Part shown: one piece after another, positions 8,343 through 9,612 of the stretch | Numbering within the stretch: position 1 is the stretch's first letter | Layout of the letters: each line of letters begins with the position of its first letter | Source of the DNA: CAYONP01 sp964405335 | GTDB lineage: Bacteria; Armatimonadota; UBA10988 | Assembly: GCA_964405335.1 (NCBI GenBank) | Contig: CAYONP010000142.1 | Location: forward strand, 1 to 9,612 | DNA length: 9,612 nt | Direction: 5' to 3' | Notes under the pieces: model-generated | The model's database searches: none | What the model saw: the letters and a program-made list of their open reading frames with translations, nothing else | What the model was told of the DNA's origin: nothing | Position numbers and translations under genes: made by a program

Positions 8343-9260
8343 GTGAGAGCCCCGGCCGAACCCCCCACCGTGTCAGACCAACCCACCGGCGGGCGGTATC
8401 ATCCGGGCAATACGCTCAACGACCTGACCGGTCGTGAGTGGCTTCGCATGACCCGTACCTGGTTCGTCTGCGACAGCAAGCGCTACTACCGCAACAAGCC
8501 GACCGAACTGCACCCGGCCCGCTACCCCGAAGAGATGGCCGAGCGCTTTGTCCGCTTCTTCTCCAAACGCGGCATGTGGGTGCTCGACCCGTTCTGCGGC
8601 AGCGGCGCCACGCTGGTCAGTTGCCGCGAGAACGAGCGCCATGCGGTGGGTCTCGAGCTCAACCCCAAGTACGTCGCCACCTGCCACGATCGGCTGGGGC
8701 CGATCGAAACCTACCAGGCGGTGGTGATGGAGGCCGACGCCACGCAGACGGCCCGCCCCGGCTTCTGGCAAGCCGCCCTGCGCGCCGGCTGTCCGCGCCA
8801 GGGCCGGCTGCCGCGGTTCGATCTGATCCTCGGCTCGCCGCCCTACTGGAACATGCTGCGCACCAGCCGGGGCAACGTCCAGTCGGCGCACCGCGACCGC
8901 CAGGCGGCCGGGCTCGACACCTGGTACTCCGAGAGCGACCGCGACCTGGGCAACCTGACCGATTACGAGACGTTTGTCGAGGTCATTGGCCGAGTCTACG
9001 ACGACCTGTGGCCGGTGACGCGACCCGGCGGCCACCTGATCATCGTCTGCCAGAACCTGCGCGAGCCGGGCGGCGGGGTGCGCACCCTGGCCTGGGACCT
9101 CTGCCGCCGGGTGACCGGCAAGTGGCAGTTCTGCGGCGAGCAGGTCTGGTGCCAGAACACCAAGAAGCTCGGCATCTGGGGTTATCCCAAGATCTTCGTC
9201 CCGAACTACCACCACCATTACTGCCTGATCTTCCGCCGGCCGGAGCAGCCCGATGCGTGA
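8343..9260 (+). CDS. DNA N4-cytosine/N6-adenine methyltransferase, orphan
   Basis: 305 residues of the N6_N4_Mtase family, transferring a methyl group from S-adenosylmethionine to an exocyclic amino group in DNA. Residues 24-42 (TLNDLTGREWLRMTRTWFV) match the N-terminal motif of a DNA-methylase subgroup I recognise. A motif X-like region (54-75, PTELHPARYPEEMAERF) precedes motif I, LDPFCGSGATL (81-91), then GLELNPKY (103-110). The catalytic motif IV is SPPYW (165-169), the SPPY form common in N4-cytosine enzymes. YSESDRDLGNLTDYETF (195-211) and the end HHHYCLIFRR (290-299) also fit. The order X-I-IV resembles alpha or gamma rather than beta arrangement. No restriction endonuclease is adjacent, so it may be solitary. 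Start is uncertain: AGGAG sits one base before GTG 8343, too close, and 28 bases before GTG 8370; conserved sequence begins only at about residue 19, so either is possible. Confidence 0.92.
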   Translation: MRAPAEPPTVSDQPTGGRYHPGNTLNDLTGREWLRMTRTWFVCDSKRYYRNKPTELHPARYPEEMAERFVRFFSKRGMWVLDPFCGSGATLVSCRENERHAVGLELNPKYVATCHDRLGPIETYQAVVMEADATQTARPGFWQAALRAGCPRQGRLPRFDLILGSPPYWNMLRTSRGNVQSAHRDRQAAGLDTWYSESDRDLGNLTDYETFVEVIGRVYDDLWPVTRPGGHLIIVCQNLREPGGGVRTLAWDLCRRVTGKWQFCGEQVWCQNTKKLGIWGYPKIFVPNYHHHYCLIFRRPEQPDA

Positions 9261-9612
9261 GATACCAAAGGCGATGGCGCCTCGACGTTACGACTCATTC
9301 ACCACGTAAGCCGGTGCCACTGGCGGCGTGGCCCCCCCGGCGGTCCGGCACCGCGGCGAAGCTCGTCGCGTGGGACACGAAGCGGAACGAACACCACAAA
9401 GTCGTCGTCATCGACGTCCTCGCCCTCGCCCCGAACTCCTTTCTCACGAACTTCGTCCTCGATCCCGTCGGACCGAACGTCTACATCGCCGATCCCGCCG
9501 ACGGGGTCTCCTCGGCCATCCTCGTCGTCAACACGGAGACGGGCCTCGCCCGGCGCGTCCTCCAGGGGCATCGCTCGGTGCAGAAGGAACCGGAGATCAC
9601 CCTCTTCGTCGA
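9257..9612 (+). CDS. Major royal jelly/Yellow-family protein fragment, 5' part missing and 3' cut by window
   Basis: A stop-free frame runs from GTG 9257, overlapping the methyltransferase TGA as GTGA, to the window end. From about 9350 the translation is clearly of the major royal jelly protein family (MRJP, beta-propeller, bacterial members often annotated as L-dopachrome or SMP-30-like): AAKLVAWDTKRNEHHKVVVI, then PNSFLTNFVLDPVGPNVYIAD, and GVSSAILVVNTETGLARRVL followed by QGHRSV. The roughly 33 codons before this (9257-9355, rich in Arg and Pro) do not resemble the family's N-terminal half, which should have a signal peptide and the first propeller blades. It is therefore either a truncated remnant, a gene with a frameshift upstream, or the product of an assembly join. 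All nine Leu codons are CTC and 13 of 14 Val codons are GTC from 9356 on, whereas the adjacent methyltransferase prefers CTG. No ribosome binding site convincingly sets the start. Confidence 0.7.
   Translation, partial: MRYQRRWRLDVTTHSPRKPVPLAAWPPRRSGTAAKLVAWDTKRNEHHKVVVIDVLALAPNSFLTNFVLDPVGPNVYIADPADGVSSAILVVNTETGLARRVLQGHRSVQKEPEITLFV
9312..9353. other. Inverted repeat CGGTGCC/GGCACCG with repeat-like core
   Basis: CGGTGCC (9312-9318) pairs with GGCACCG (9347-9353) across 28 bases. Within it, CCGGCGGTCCGG (9337-9348) is identical to 12 bases of the 66-bp repeat at the left end of the window, and ACCACGT (9301-9307) also recurs at 259-265. This could be a decayed copy of the repeat family at the join to the royal-jelly-protein fragment, or chance in GC-rich DNA. 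Confidence 0.25.

Noticed and set aside
8373..9218. 281-codon open frame on the minus strand
   Set aside because: It is antisense to the methyltransferase, which has intact catalytic motifs; no domain is seen in the reverse frame.
9299..9571. 90-codon minus-strand open frame rich in Asp and Glu
   Set aside because: It is the mirror of the royal-jelly-protein frame, which shows true family similarity on the plus strand.

Overview
The window is high-GC bacterial DNA with strong G/C third-position bias, so long antisense open frames mirror nearly every real gene. The gene content (a large alginate-lyase/heparinase-type polysaccharide lyase, a clan-A-like glycoside hydrolase, a Gfo/Idh/MocA oxidoreductase and dispersed palindromic repeats) resembles environmental polysaccharide degraders of the Planctomycetota, Armatimonadota or Lentisphaerota type. 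No rRNA or marker gene is present, so this placement is a guess.

Layout. Positions 1-290 hold a repeat cluster: three 66-bp tandem units, then short palindromes headed by GTAG in alternating orientation, then a partial unit that runs into the stop codon of the first gene. Positions 288-8283 are five co-oriented minus-strand genes. In transcription order they are the polysaccharide lyase (8283-5515), a COG3762/TPM-type membrane protein (5457-4786), a TIM-barrel glycoside hydrolase (4776-3418), an ABC-F ATPase (3376-1370) and a Gfo/Idh/MocA oxidoreductase (1349-288). Gaps are 57, 9, 41 and 20 bp, which fits one operon or closely linked units; the membrane protein and hydrolase look translationally coupled. 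On the plus strand, diverging from the lyase across 59 bp, lies an orphan N4/N6 DNA methyltransferase (8343-9260). After it comes the middle part of a major royal jelly/Yellow-family protein (recognisable from about 9350 to the window edge), with different codon use and no recognisable N-terminal part.

How the genes may work together. The lyase and hydrolase have short hydrophobic N-termini that look like signal peptides and could cleave a uronate-containing polysaccharide outside the cytoplasm. The oxidoreductase could act on a released sugar. The ABC-F and TPM-type genes have no obvious part in this and may just share transcription. No transporter, sulfatase or regulator is visible, so the substrate remains open.

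Most worth a second look: the GTAG-headed palindromes, which have the organisation of REP/BIME elements; the hydrolase, which has the Asn-Glu acid/base motif but Asp instead of Glu where the nucleophile is expected; and the codon-use break into the royal-jelly-protein fragment.
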